From NCBI RefSeq assembly GCF_003977605.1, contig NZ_RYYU01000001.1, positions 1 to 64,000 of the forward strand: a DNA stretch of 64,000 nt, in the 5' to 3' direction. A program made the translations under genes and the position numbers. This DNA is from Prevotella koreensis. Its GTDB lineage: Bacteria; Bacteroidota; Bacteroidia; Bacteroidales; Bacteroidaceae. Under the pieces are notes generated by a model that saw nothing but the letters and a program-made list of their open reading frames with translations, was not told the origin of the DNA and did not search any database. This document shows, piece after piece, positions 43,116 to 52,533 of the stretch. The first letter of the stretch is position 1. The number at the start of each line of letters is the position of its first letter.

Positions 43116-44101
43116 ATAAAGAGTGCTTCTTGCTGTTGTTGCTGCTCGTGCCATATTTCCTATGGTATGTGCTATATTGGAAGAAGAGCGAACCTACGAT
43201 GAAGATGAGCGATACCAACGTCTATCGCTATGCTTCAAAGAGTCTTAAGGTGAGACTTATGTGGTTGCCTGATGCGCTGCGTGTGCTCACTTTCGTGCTT
43301 GTTGTTATAATTCTGGCACGCCCGCAGACACATACAGCGTGGGGAAACCGAACAACCGAGGGCATCGACATAATGCTGGCAATGGACGTTTCGACGAGTA
43401 TGCTCGCCGAAGACCTGAAACCTAACCGCATAGAGGCAGCCAAAGAGGTGGCAACGGAATTTATATCCGACCGCCCCAACGACAATATCGGACTGACGGT
43501 ATTTGCCGGCGAGGCTTTCACACAGTGCCCCATGACCACCGACCATACCTCTTTGCTGAATCTTCTTCAGAATGTAAGAACCGATATTGCGGCACGAGGA
43601 CTCATCGCCGATGGTACCGCCATTGGTATGGGACTGGCCAATGCCGTAAGCAGATTGAGAGAAAGCAAGATGAAGAGCAAGGTTGTTATCCTGCTTACCG
43701 ACGGTAGTAACAACATGGGTGACATCTCTCCGCTCACCGCAGCGAATATCGCGAAGAGTCTCGGTATTCGTGTCTATACGGTCGCTGTGGGCACAAAGAC
43801 CGTTGCGCCATACCCTGTTCAGGTGGGTGGTACAACGCAGTATGTCAATGCCAAGGCAGATATTGACACCAAAACACTTAGCGATATTGCCGCTACTGCT
43901 GATGGTCATTTCTATCGTGCCACGAATAACAAGGAGTTGAAACAGATTTATAAAGATATAGATAAATTGGAAAAAACGAGAATGGACGTGAAGAAATTCT
44001 CTCGACGATATGACATATATCAGCCTTTTGCATTGGCTGCCCTGCTGTCATTGTTGCTCGAAGTGCTTTTGCGTCTTACCATATTCCGTCGTATTCCATA
44101 A
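43103..44101 (+). CDS. batA: BatA, membrane VWA-domain protein
   Basis: The 332-residue protein has two N-terminal membrane helices (5-25 and 55-73), a VWA domain with the metal-binding motif DVSTS at 95-99, a threonine in TTDHTS and LLTDGSN, and a C-terminal helix near 305-325. The metal site is complete, so it should bind Mg2+ and ligands like an integrin I domain. In Bacteroides fragilis the bat genes improve tolerance of oxygen; the mechanism is unsettled. It overlaps the upstream gene by 13 bp. Confidence 0.93.
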   Translation: MEFLNKECFLLLLLLVPYFLWYVLYWKKSEPTMKMSDTNVYRYASKSLKVRLMWLPDALRVLTFVLVVIILARPQTHTAWGNRTTEGIDIMLAMDVSTSMLAEDLKPNRIEAAKEVATEFISDRPNDNIGLTVFAGEAFTQCPMTTDHTSLLNLLQNVRTDIAARGLIADGTAIGMGLANAVSRLRESKMKSKVVILLTDGSNNMGDISPLTAANIAKSLGIRVYTVAVGTKTVAPYPVQVGGTTQYVNAKADIDTKTLSDIAATADGHFYRATNNKELKQIYKDIDKLEKTRMDVKKFSRRYDIYQPFALAALLSLLLEVLLRLTIFRRIP

Positions 44102-44113
44102 CAAAGAAAGCAA

Positions 44114-45142
44114 ATGTTCAGATTCGAGAGTCCTATATATTTATACCTCTTGGTTCTCATCCCGATGATGGTTGCCCTCAGATGGGTCATGCAGAGAAAC
44201 AGGAAAAAGAAACTTGCGAAGTTCGGAGACATCACTCTTCTGAACGAACTGATGCCCGGTGTGTCAAAGACCCGCCGCATAGTGAAGTTCTGGCTGCTGC
44301 AGTCGGCTTTGGCAATGCTCATAATAATGCTTGCACGTCCGCAGTCCGGCTCGAAGATTAGCAATGAGACAAGGAACGGTATAGAGGCCATAATCGCACT
44401 CGACATCAGTAACTCTATGAGGGCAGAAGATGTTGTTCCGTCGCGCTTGGAAAAGAGTAAGATGCTGATAGAGAACATGGTGGATAACTTTACCAACGAT
44501 AAGGTTGGACTTGTGGTATTTGCCGGTGAGGCGTTTATCCAACTGCCTATCACGAGCGACTATGTTTCGGCCAAGATGTTCATGCAGAACACCGAACCTG
44601 AATTGATTTCCTCTCAGGGCACCGACATTGCCGAGGCTATAAGAATTGCATCAAGCAGTTTCACGAAAGCCGATAACATCGGTCGGGCTATCATCGTAAT
44701 CACTGACGGAGAAGACCATGAAGGCGGGGCAGAAGAGGCTGCCGCTGCGGCAAGAAAGAAAGGAATGAATGTCTTTGTCTTGGGTGTCGGATCGTCGAAA
44801 GGAGCCTTGATTCCTGATGGACAAGGCGGATATATAAAGGATAATTCGGGTGCAGAGGTCATGTCGGCACTCAATGACGGTATGTGTAAGCAGATTGCCG
44901 ATGCCGGCGGCGGGGTATATATACACGTTGATAATACAAATGTGGCGCAAGAGAAACTCAATGCGGCATTGACAAAACTGCAAAAAGGCGAGATAGACAG
45001 CGTGATATACAGCGAATATGACGAGCAATTCAGAGCCGTTGCCATAATAGTGCTGCTGCTGTTGATAGCAGAGATTTGTATTATGGAGAGACGTAATCCG
45101 ATGTTGAAGAATATAAAACTCTTTAAGAGAAAAACAAATTGA
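44114..45142 (+). CDS. batB: BatB, membrane VWA-domain protein
   Basis: The 342-residue protein is laid out like BatA: two N-terminal helices (8-26 and 58-76), a VWA domain with DISNS at 97-101 and ITDGEDHEGG, and a C-terminal helix near 310-328 followed by a basic tail. It is probably a partner of BatA. Start and stop codons of neighbouring bat genes are 11-12 bp apart. Confidence 0.93.
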   Translation: MFRFESPIYLYLLVLIPMMVALRWVMQRNRKKKLAKFGDITLLNELMPGVSKTRRIVKFWLLQSALAMLIIMLARPQSGSKISNETRNGIEAIIALDISNSMRAEDVVPSRLEKSKMLIENMVDNFTNDKVGLVVFAGEAFIQLPITSDYVSAKMFMQNTEPELISSQGTDIAEAIRIASSSFTKADNIGRAIIVITDGEDHEGGAEEAAAAARKKGMNVFVLGVGSSKGALIPDGQGGYIKDNSGAEVMSALNDGMCKQIADAGGGVYIHVDNTNVAQEKLNAALTKLQKGEIDSVIYSEYDEQFRAVAIIVLLLLIAEICIMERRNPMLKNIKLFKRKTN

Positions 45143-45153
45143 AGTGATAGCAG

Positions 45154-45846
45154 ATGATTAGAAATATTGTCATATTTATACTCTTGACAGTCGTTTCAAC
45201 GGCGTTCGCACAGAATGACCGCGATTATATCAGAAGCGGCAACAGGCTTTATCGTGCCAAGAAGTTTGACAAGGCAGAGGTGGAGTATCGTAAGGCATTG
45301 TCGGTTAATGCTGAAAATCCGCAGGCGGTGTATAATTTGGGCTGTGCTTTGATGATGTTGCAGAAAGACTCTGTGGCCGTTTTGCAGTTTGAACGAGCCT
45401 CACAACTCGAAACAAACAAGTTCCGTCGTGCAAAGTCGAACCATAACATGGGTGTCGTTTTCCAAAATCATAAGATGTACGACAAGGCCATCGAAGCATA
45501 TAAGAAGGCACTGCGAGATAATCCAAACGACGATCAGACGAGGTATAATCTCGCATTATGCAAGAAATTATTGAAGAATCAGCCGAAGAATAACAATAAG
45601 AATAACGATAATAAGGATAAAGATAAAAAACAAGATAAGGACAATAAGGACAAAGAACGAGATAAGAATAAAGACGATAAAGACGACAAGCAGAAGCAGC
45701 AGAATCCTCCTCAGAATGAACAGATGAGCAAGGATAATGCAGAACAGTTGCTGAATGCGGCGATGCAAGACGAGAAACAAACACAGCAGAGGTTGCAAAA
45801 GGCGATGCAGCAGCCACGAAGAAGCCGCAACAATAAGAATTGGTAA
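45154..45846 (+). CDS. batC: BatC, TPR protein with charged low-complexity tail
   Basis: The 230-residue product has a signal peptide (1-20, ending AFAQ) and three TPR-like repeats (about 25-135; AVYNLGCALMMLQKDSVAVL, then SNHNMGVVFQNHKMYDKAIE and DQTRYNLALCKKLLK). It continues as a run of about 50 residues made almost only of K, N, D and Q, then a glutamine-rich helical end. It is presumably periplasmic and bridges other Bat proteins. The low-complexity stretch is longer than I would expect. Confidence 0.9.
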   Translation: MIRNIVIFILLTVVSTAFAQNDRDYIRSGNRLYRAKKFDKAEVEYRKALSVNAENPQAVYNLGCALMMLQKDSVAVLQFERASQLETNKFRRAKSNHNMGVVFQNHKMYDKAIEAYKKALRDNPNDDQTRYNLALCKKLLKNQPKNNNKNNDNKDKDKKQDKDNKDKERDKNKDDKDDKQKQQNPPQNEQMSKDNAEQLLNAAMQDEKQTQQRLQKAMQQPRRSRNNKNW

Positions 45847-45867
45847 ATAATAATAGATTGGTCATTT

Positions 45868-48429
45868 ATGAAAAAATATTTCACCCTTTTGGCTTTACTT
45901 GTAATGTTTGTGACTGCACGGTCACAAACACTTACTGTCAATGCGCCGTCACATGTTACGACCGGTGATAACTTCCGATTGTCGTACACCATAAATGCGC
46001 AGAGCACGGGAGAACTGCGTTTGGGCAATATTCCGGAAGGATTGGAGTTGATAGCAGGGCCGTATAAATCGGAACAGGCAAGTTATCAGATGACAAATGG
46101 TCATACAAGGAGTAGTTGTTCGGTAACGTTCACATTCATTGTGAGTGCGAGCAAGGCCGGTAATTACACCATTCCTGCCGCCCGTTTGACTGTTGGAGGT
46201 AAGACAATCAGTTCTTCTGCCGCTAAAATAAATGTTTCGGGTACGGCCGCAAATACCGGTGGAGCACCGCGTATGCATGATGACAGCGAACCATCGGGAA
46301 GAGTTAACAGCGCGGGTACACCAATATCCGGTAGCGACTTGTTTATAAAGGTAAGCGCAAACAAGACACGTGTATATGAGCAAGAGCCTGTGTTGCTTAC
46401 ATATAAAGTATATACGTTGGTAGATTTGAGTCAACTTGAGGGTAAGATGCCCGATCTTACAGGCTTTCATACACAAGAGGTGAAGTTGCCTCAGCAGAAG
46501 TCTTTCCATATAGAAAACTTGAATGGGCGCAATTATCGTTGTGTCACATGGAGTCAGTATGTAATGTATCCACAGATGACCGGCAAACTTGAGATTCCGA
46601 GTATCACTTTTAATGGTACTGTGGTGCAGCAGAACAGAAACGTAGATCCTTTCGAAGCGTTTCTGAATGGAGGTTCCGGATATGTTGAAGTGAAACGAAG
46701 CATCAATGCTCCCGGCATCACCATTAATGTGGAACCACTGCCTGCCAAGCCTGCCGGGTTCTCTGGAGGAGTGGGAAAATTCAATATCTCGGCTCAGTTG
46801 GACAATAATGTCGTAAAGGCCGGCACACCATTGTCGTTGCGTGTTGTAGTCGGTGGTAACGGAAACCTGAAACTTATAAAGCGGCCAACGGTGGTTTTCC
46901 CGAAAGACTTTGACAAGTACGACCCGAAGGTGACAGACAAGACGATACTCATGAGCACAGGTCTTGATGGTAATATGATTTACGATTTCCTTGCAGTGCC
47001 TCGCAATCCGGGCAATTACACGATACCGGCAGTAGAGTTCACCTATTTCGATACCGGTTCCAAGACATATAAGACGATAAAGACACAGTCGTTCAACATC
47101 ACCGTGGAACAGGGCGATGGTACTGCCGAGTCTGACGATTTCATGGATATAAAGAATAAAGATATCAGACCGATAAAGGAAAAGGACGTTGAAGTGGAGG
47201 CTTCTGATGCTTTCTTCTTCGGTTCGTTGGCCTACCTGTTGATAATAAGCGTACTTCTGCTTGTTTTCCTCACGCTGATGTTCATGTTCAGAAAACGAGC
47301 CTTGAACAATGCCAATGTGGTTATGATGCGTGGTAAGAAAGCGAACAAGGTGGCGACCAAGAGATTGCGAGTGGCCAACTCATTGATGCTTGCCAACCGC
47401 TCGTCAGAGTTTTATGATGAGGTGTTGAGAGCATTGTGGGGATATGTTGGTGACAAGTTCAATATCCCGGTGGAGCATCTTTCGCGTGAGAATATCAATG
47501 ACATTCTTAATGAAAAAGGTGTCGAAGAGACAGTTATAAGTAATTTTGTAGGTGCACTTGATGAGTGTGAGTACCAACGTTATGCCCCCGGTGATGCAAA
47601 AGGAAACATGAACAAGACATTCGAATCGGCAATGACTGCAATAATGAAGATAGAAGAAACGGTGAAGAAAGCCAAGAAAGCGGGTGCAACCTTGTCACTC
47701 TTGATTTTGCTCTTAATGCCGCTTTCAGCGTATGCCGGAAGTTCGTTGAAGGCTTCTGCTGACAACGCATACCGTAAAGGGAATTACCAACAGGCAATAA
47801 ACTATTATGAACAAATGCTGAAGAATGGCGTGAGTTCGGACGTTTATTACAACTTGGGCAACGCATACTACCGCTCGGATAATATAACAAAGGCAATAAT
47901 TAATTATGAACGTGCTCTTCTGTTATCGCCTGCAGATGCAGACATACGTTTCAATCTGCAACTTGCACGTTCAAAGACAATAGACAAGATTGCGCCGGAG
48001 AGCGAGATGTTTTTCGTGACATGGTATCGTTCTTTGGTAAGTCTTACCAACGTTGATGGTTGGGCCTACATTGCACTTGTTGCCCTTGTTTCGGCCTTGT
48101 GCCTGGCTTTCGTATATATATTCTCTTCTCGTGTGTGGTTGCGTAAGATAGGATTTTTCGCAGGATTGGCAATGCTGCTCTTGTTCATCATGTCTAATAT
48201 CTTCGCCTACCGACAACGCACAATGCTCGTAAACCGCACGGGTGCCGTGATTATCTCACCCTCGGCCAATGTCAAATCGAGTCCGGAGACAAGCGGAAAC
48301 GATGTATTCCTTATTCACGAGGGAACGAAAGTAGAGATTATAGATGACTCAATGAACGACTGGAAGTGCATACACATTGCCAACGGTAAGGAGGGATGGG
48401 TGTCTAACAAAGTGCTGGAAAGAATTTAA
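45868..48429 (+). CDS. BatD-BatE fusion protein
   Basis: The 853-residue protein joins two bat products that are usually separate. Residues 1-445 are BatD: signal peptide (1-19), then immunoglobulin-like domains (GDNFRLSYTINA early, VKAGTPLSLRVVVGGNGNLK later). A membrane helix at about 447-470 and a cytoplasmic helical domain (about 475-600) follow. At about 606-622 the segment LSLLILLLMPLSAYAG looks exactly like a BatE signal peptide but is internal. After it come TPR repeats (about 625-700), two membrane helices (about 730-780) and an SH3-like domain at the end (ANVKSSPETSGNDVFLIHEG, WVSNKVLERI). The internal signal should now act as a membrane anchor. The PAP2 gene starts 5 bp downstream. 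Confidence 0.88.
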   Translation: MKKYFTLLALLVMFVTARSQTLTVNAPSHVTTGDNFRLSYTINAQSTGELRLGNIPEGLELIAGPYKSEQASYQMTNGHTRSSCSVTFTFIVSASKAGNYTIPAARLTVGGKTISSSAAKINVSGTAANTGGAPRMHDDSEPSGRVNSAGTPISGSDLFIKVSANKTRVYEQEPVLLTYKVYTLVDLSQLEGKMPDLTGFHTQEVKLPQQKSFHIENLNGRNYRCVTWSQYVMYPQMTGKLEIPSITFNGTVVQQNRNVDPFEAFLNGGSGYVEVKRSINAPGITINVEPLPAKPAGFSGGVGKFNISAQLDNNVVKAGTPLSLRVVVGGNGNLKLIKRPTVVFPKDFDKYDPKVTDKTILMSTGLDGNMIYDFLAVPRNPGNYTIPAVEFTYFDTGSKTYKTIKTQSFNITVEQGDGTAESDDFMDIKNKDIRPIKEKDVEVEASDAFFFGSLAYLLIISVLLLVFLTLMFMFRKRALNNANVVMMRGKKANKVATKRLRVANSLMLANRSSEFYDEVLRALWGYVGDKFNIPVEHLSRENINDILNEKGVEETVISNFVGALDECEYQRYAPGDAKGNMNKTFESAMTAIMKIEETVKKAKKAGATLSLLILLLMPLSAYAGSSLKASADNAYRKGNYQQAINYYEQMLKNGVSSDVYYNLGNAYYRSDNITKAIINYERALLLSPADADIRFNLQLARSKTIDKIAPESEMFFVTWYRSLVSLTNVDGWAYIALVALVSALCLAFVYIFSSRVWLRKIGFFAGLAMLLLFIMSNIFAYRQRTMLVNRTGAVIISPSANVKSSPETSGNDVFLIHEGTKVEIIDDSMNDWKCIHIANGKEGWVSNKVLERI

Positions 48430-48434
48430 AACAG

Positions 48435-49121
48435 ATGGAAGAACTTATAAAACTCGACCAAACGATACTGACATTCTTCAACGGCAGCGACTCGCTATAT
48501 GTTGACGGACTTATGCTTGTGCTCACCAATGCCCTGACTTGGGTGCCTCTGTATTTGGCTTTGGTTGTCGTGATAATAAAGAACAACGAAACAATGCCAC
48601 AGATATTGCTGGCAATAGGTGCAGCGATAGTGTGTGTATTGCTTACGAGTCTGGCTGCCGATGTGCTGGCAAAGCCATACTTTGAGCGTTGGCGACCTAC
48701 CAACGACCCAATAATAAAATACAGTATCGATGTCGTTAACGGATTCAGAGAAAGCAAGTTCGGATTCTTCTCCGGCCATGCTGCCAACACAATGGGCATT
48801 GCTACGTTCGTATCCTTGCTGTTCAGAAGTAAGATGCTGTCATGTCTTATGGTGTTATGGTCGTTACTGAACTGCTATACCCGACTTTATCTCGGTGTCC
48901 ATTATCCCGGTGATATTCTTGTAGGCTTGCTTTGCGGAGCATCGGTGGGCTTCATCGTGTATATAATATATAATAAGGTATATGTGAAAATATCCACCAA
49001 CATGAACTATATCTCAAGCCAATACACATCAACCGGATATAACTATAACGACATTCATTTGATATTCAATATAATGATGTTTACGTTGCTTGTCGCTTCA
49101 ATAGCGGCAATCTTCGTATGA
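48435..49121 (+). CDS. PAP2-family membrane phosphatase
   Basis: The 228-residue inner-membrane protein has the three PAP2 phosphatase motifs: KPYFERWRP, SGHA (in GFFSGHAANTMG) and TRLYLGVHYPGD, between five to six membrane helices. Such enzymes dephosphorylate lipid phosphates, for example undecaprenyl pyrophosphate (BacA-independent recycling) or phosphatidylglycerophosphate. The substrate is not readable. A long, probably cytoplasmic or periplasmic loop near 185-210 is rich in Y, N and S. It is 5 bp behind the bat operon and probably transcribed with it. Confidence 0.92.
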   Translation: MEELIKLDQTILTFFNGSDSLYVDGLMLVLTNALTWVPLYLALVVVIIKNNETMPQILLAIGAAIVCVLLTSLAADVLAKPYFERWRPTNDPIIKYSIDVVNGFRESKFGFFSGHAANTMGIATFVSLLFRSKMLSCLMVLWSLLNCYTRLYLGVHYPGDILVGLLCGASVGFIVYIIYNKVYVKISTNMNYISSQYTSTGYNYNDIHLIFNIMMFTLLVASIAAIFV

Positions 49122-49136
49122 ATAACGTAACGGACA

Positions 49137-50372
49137 ATGATTACAAGAGAAATAAAAATAGAAGACTTCAATTACGAACTGCCTGATGAGAGGATAGCAA
49201 AGTTCCCCTTGTCGCAGAGAGACCATAGCAAACTGTTGTTGTATAAGGATGGGAAATTGGGTGAAGATGCTTTTTACAATCTTCCGAATTATCTCCCAAG
49301 CGGTTCTATTATGGTCTTCAACAACACGCGAGTGATACAGGCAAGGCTTCATTTCCGCAAAACAACAGGTGCGTTGATTGAGGTTTTCCTTCTCGAACCA
49401 TACATTCCGGCCGATTACGAACGCATTTTTTTACAGAAAAAGTCATGCTCTTGGCTTTGCATGATAGGCAATCTGAAGAAATGGAAGGGTGAAACGCTCG
49501 TCCGTGAGATAAAGATTGGTGATAAAACAGTGGTTTTAAAGGCTGAAAAGAGAGAGAAAGCAGAATCTTCACAGTATGAAAATGTGTGTTTCTCGTGGGA
49601 TTGTGAAGACTATTCGTTCAGCGAAATACTTGAAGCCGTTGGCGAACTTCCCATCCCTCCGTATCTTAACAGAGATACAGAGGAAAGCGACAAGACCACA
49701 TATCAAACCGTATATGGAAAGATAAAAGGCAGTGTGGCCGCTCCAACGGCCGGACTCCATTTTAGTGACGATGTTCTTAAACTTCTTGATGACAAGGGAA
49801 TAGAGCGTCAGGAGGTGACACTGCATGTCGGAGCAGGAACGTTCAAGCCGGTGAAGTCGGCCGAAATCGGTGAACATGAAATGCACACGGAATATATATG
49901 CGTTAAACGTGAGGTGCTGGAGAGCATCGTTGCCCATGACGCAGAGGTCGTTGCAGTAGGCACTACGAGCGTAAGAACCATTGAAAGCCTATATTTCATA
50001 GGCTCAAAACTTGCCGAAAACCCTGAAATTCCGGAGGAACAACTCCACGTAAACCAGTGGGAGCCTTACGAGAAAAGCCATACCGTTTCGCCGAAAGACG
50101 CTTTGCAGAACATCATTGACTATCTCGACCGTAACAATCTCTCGTCATTGCACACGAGCACACAGATAATCATTGCGCCCGGATATGAGTATAAATATGT
50201 CAGAAGACTGATTACCAATTTCCATCAACCGCAAAGCACATTACTGTTGCTTGTCAGTGCGTTTCTGAAAGGACATTGGCGCGAGGTTTACGACTATGCC
50301 TTGTCTCACGATTTCCGTTTCTTGAGTTATGGCGACAGCAGTCTTTTGATACCGCCAACGGATAATGTTTAA
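49137..50372 (+). CDS. queA: tRNA preQ1(34) S-adenosylmethionine ribosyltransferase-isomerase QueA
   Basis: The 411-residue enzyme makes epoxyqueuosine in tRNA by transferring the ribose of SAM. Signature blocks are FNYELPDERIAKFPLSQRD at the start, MVFNNTRVIQARL, GSVAAPTAGLHFSDDVL, TLHVGAGTFKPVK, and ITNFHQPQSTLLLLVSAF near the end. It is about 55 residues longer than E. coli QueA (356), mainly by inserts around 80-150, a length I believe is usual in Bacteroidota. It is co-directional with the PAP2 gene (15 bp) and nadE (12 bp). Confidence 0.95.
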   Translation: MITREIKIEDFNYELPDERIAKFPLSQRDHSKLLLYKDGKLGEDAFYNLPNYLPSGSIMVFNNTRVIQARLHFRKTTGALIEVFLLEPYIPADYERIFLQKKSCSWLCMIGNLKKWKGETLVREIKIGDKTVVLKAEKREKAESSQYENVCFSWDCEDYSFSEILEAVGELPIPPYLNRDTEESDKTTYQTVYGKIKGSVAAPTAGLHFSDDVLKLLDDKGIERQEVTLHVGAGTFKPVKSAEIGEHEMHTEYICVKREVLESIVAHDAEVVAVGTTSVRTIESLYFIGSKLAENPEIPEEQLHVNQWEPYEKSHTVSPKDALQNIIDYLDRNNLSSLHTSTQIIIAPGYEYKYVRRLITNFHQPQSTLLLLVSAFLKGHWREVYDYALSHDFRFLSYGDSSLLIPPTDNV

Positions 50373-50384
50373 AATATAGACCCT

Positions 50385-52325
50385 ATGAAATACGGATTTG
50401 TAACAGTTGCTTCGGCCATACCGTCAGTCAAGGTTGCCGATTGTAAATTTAACACGACAGAGACTATACGACTAATAGACGAAGCCGACGGAAAAGGTGT
50501 TGAGATAGTTGTTTTCCCTGAGTTGGGCATCACGTCCTATTCCTGTCAGGATCTTTTTCATCAGCAACTATTGTTGGTTGAGGCCGAAAAATCGGTGGAA
50601 AGGATTGTCGAGCACACCCGCTCGTCAGACATTATTGTCATCATTGGAGTTTCGGTGATAGTGGGCTCGTTGCTCTTGAACTGTGCCGCAGTGATACAAC
50701 GAGGCACTTTGCTGGGCATTGTTCCGAAAACGTTTCTGCCCAACTATTCCGAGTTCTATGAAAAACGTTGGTTCTCTTCGGCTCGCGACATCCCTTGCGA
50801 AACAATAATCACATACGCCAAACAGCAGGTTATTATATCCCGGAGACCCACTTTGTTCCGCACATCCGATGGAGTGATATTCGGAACAGAGGTGTGTGAA
50901 GACCTTTGGAGCCCCATACCGCCGAGCAATATTCTGACCGTCTCGGGTGCAGACATCATCTTCAACCTCTCGGCATCAGACGAACTGATAGGCAAGCATG
51001 AATATCTGCTTAACCTAATCTCACAACAGAGCGCACGCACCATCAGCGGCTACGTATTTAGTTCTTGCGGATTTGGCGAGAGTACGCAAGATGTTGTGTT
51101 TGCCGGAAATGCCTTGGTGTTCGAGAATGGTAAAATGATAGCACATGGCAAGCGTTTCTCGATAGACCCGCAACTCGTTGTAGGACAGATAGACATTGAA
51201 CACTTGCGCTCGGAAAGACGACTCAACAACATCTTCGCAGCATCCGAGGCTCTTGTAAAAGAAGAACCGAGGGTGATAGAATGTCTGCCAAATACAAGCG
51301 AGCGTAGCACTTTCCATCTTTTGAGAGACATCAACCCCACACCGTTCGTGCCATCAACGGAAATACTGCAAGACAGATGTGACGAGATATTCAACATACA
51401 GGTGATGGGACTTGCCAAACGACTTGTGCACACAAGATGCAAGCGTGTGGTTCTCGGCATTAGTGGAGGACTTGACAGTACGCTTGCATTGCTCGTGTGC
51501 GTGAAGACTTTCGATAAGTTGGGAATGTCGCGAAAAGACATTCTCGGAGTAACCATGCCGGGCTTCGGCACAACAGATCGGACTTATCGCAACGCCCTCT
51601 CGCTAATGGAGTCGTTAGGCATAGAGATGCGCGAGATAAGTATTGCAGAGGCTGTTACCCAACACTTTAAGGATATTGGACATAATGTTGATAACCATGA
51701 TGTTACATACGAAAACTCACAAGCACGTGAGCGTACTCAGATATTGATGGATCTTAGCAATAAGGAGTCGGCATTGGTAGTCGGAACCGGCGATCTTTCG
51801 GAGCTGGCACTTGGCTGGGCAACATACAACGGAGACCATATCTCGATGTATGGAGTCAATGCAAGCATTCCGAAAACGCTTATACGCTACCTTGTGAGAA
51901 GCGTGGCAGAGAGTGACGGAATTGATGAAAAGTCGCGCGACACATTGCTCGACATCATAGACACGCCGATAAGCCCGGAACTTACACCTGCCGATGCGGG
52001 TGGCAACATAAAACAGAAGACCGAACAACTTGTGGGACCTTACGAGTTGCATGATTTCTTCATGTATTACATGTTGCGCTACGGCTTCACACCTGAAAAG
52101 ATATTGTTATTGGCACTAAATGCTTTCAAGACCGGAACAGACAACGAGAAATATGACGAAGAGACAATAAAGCACTGGCTTGACGTGTTCATAAGGCGAT
52201 TCTTCTCGCAGCAGTTCAAACGCTCGTGTCTGCCCGACGGCCCTAAGGTTGGCAGTGTCAGTCTCAGCCCGCGGGGCGACTGGCGCATGCCATCAGATGC
52301 TTCTTCCGACCTATGGAAACTCTGA
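50385..52325 (+). CDS. nadE: Glutamine-dependent NAD+ synthetase
   Basis: The 646-residue enzyme has an N-terminal nitrilase-type glutaminase with the catalytic triad E46, K115 and C171 (FPELGIT, VPKTFLPNY, GTEVCEDLW), and a C-terminal NAD synthetase domain with the ATP-binding loop GISGGLDSTLAL (about 361-372). It converts deamido-NAD to NAD using ammonia channelled from glutamine. It is the last gene of the run that starts at moxR, and repeat array E begins 30 bp after its stop codon. Confidence 0.96.
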   Translation: MKYGFVTVASAIPSVKVADCKFNTTETIRLIDEADGKGVEIVVFPELGITSYSCQDLFHQQLLLVEAEKSVERIVEHTRSSDIIVIIGVSVIVGSLLLNCAAVIQRGTLLGIVPKTFLPNYSEFYEKRWFSSARDIPCETIITYAKQQVIISRRPTLFRTSDGVIFGTEVCEDLWSPIPPSNILTVSGADIIFNLSASDELIGKHEYLLNLISQQSARTISGYVFSSCGFGESTQDVVFAGNALVFENGKMIAHGKRFSIDPQLVVGQIDIEHLRSERRLNNIFAASEALVKEEPRVIECLPNTSERSTFHLLRDINPTPFVPSTEILQDRCDEIFNIQVMGLAKRLVHTRCKRVVLGISGGLDSTLALLVCVKTFDKLGMSRKDILGVTMPGFGTTDRTYRNALSLMESLGIEMREISIAEAVTQHFKDIGHNVDNHDVTYENSQARERTQILMDLSNKESALVVGTGDLSELALGWATYNGDHISMYGVNASIPKTLIRYLVRSVAESDGIDEKSRDTLLDIIDTPISPELTPADAGGNIKQKTEQLVGPYELHDFFMYYMLRYGFTPEKILLLALNAFKTGTDNEKYDEETIKHWLDVFIRRFFSQQFKRSCLPDGPKVGSVSLSPRGDWRMPSDASSDLWKL

Positions 52326-52355
52326 TACCTCTACATTGGCATACCCGGCGTATTG

Positions 52356-52442
52356 TAAAACAGGCGATTTTGCTGACCAAAACAGCCGAATTTGCAGATG
52401 AATTTCGCCCGAATTGCTTTTCAAATTCGCCAAATTGCACGA
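52356..52442. repeat. 22-nt-period repeat array E (4 units, one with a deletion)
   Basis: Units start at 52356, 52378, 52400 and 52422. Units 1 and 2 are CAGGC/CAGCC variants (TAAAACAGGCGATTTTG and CAAAACAGCCGAATTTG); units 3 and 4 are the TTCGCC type, and unit 4 has lost one base. It is the most diverged array. It lies between nadE and the glucosaminidase gene, both on the plus strand. Confidence 0.82.
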
Positions 52443-52533
52443 TATGATTAGTGTAAATTGCTGTATGAAAGCAAAGAAACGGAGTGCTGATGATGTTATA
52501 ATAAAACTAATGTGAAACTTAAACGAAATCCCC

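Noticed and set aside
4336-52442. 22-nt arrays as CRISPR arrays
   Set aside because: Linkers are only 5 nt, units are degenerate and occur in both orientations, and no cas gene is present.
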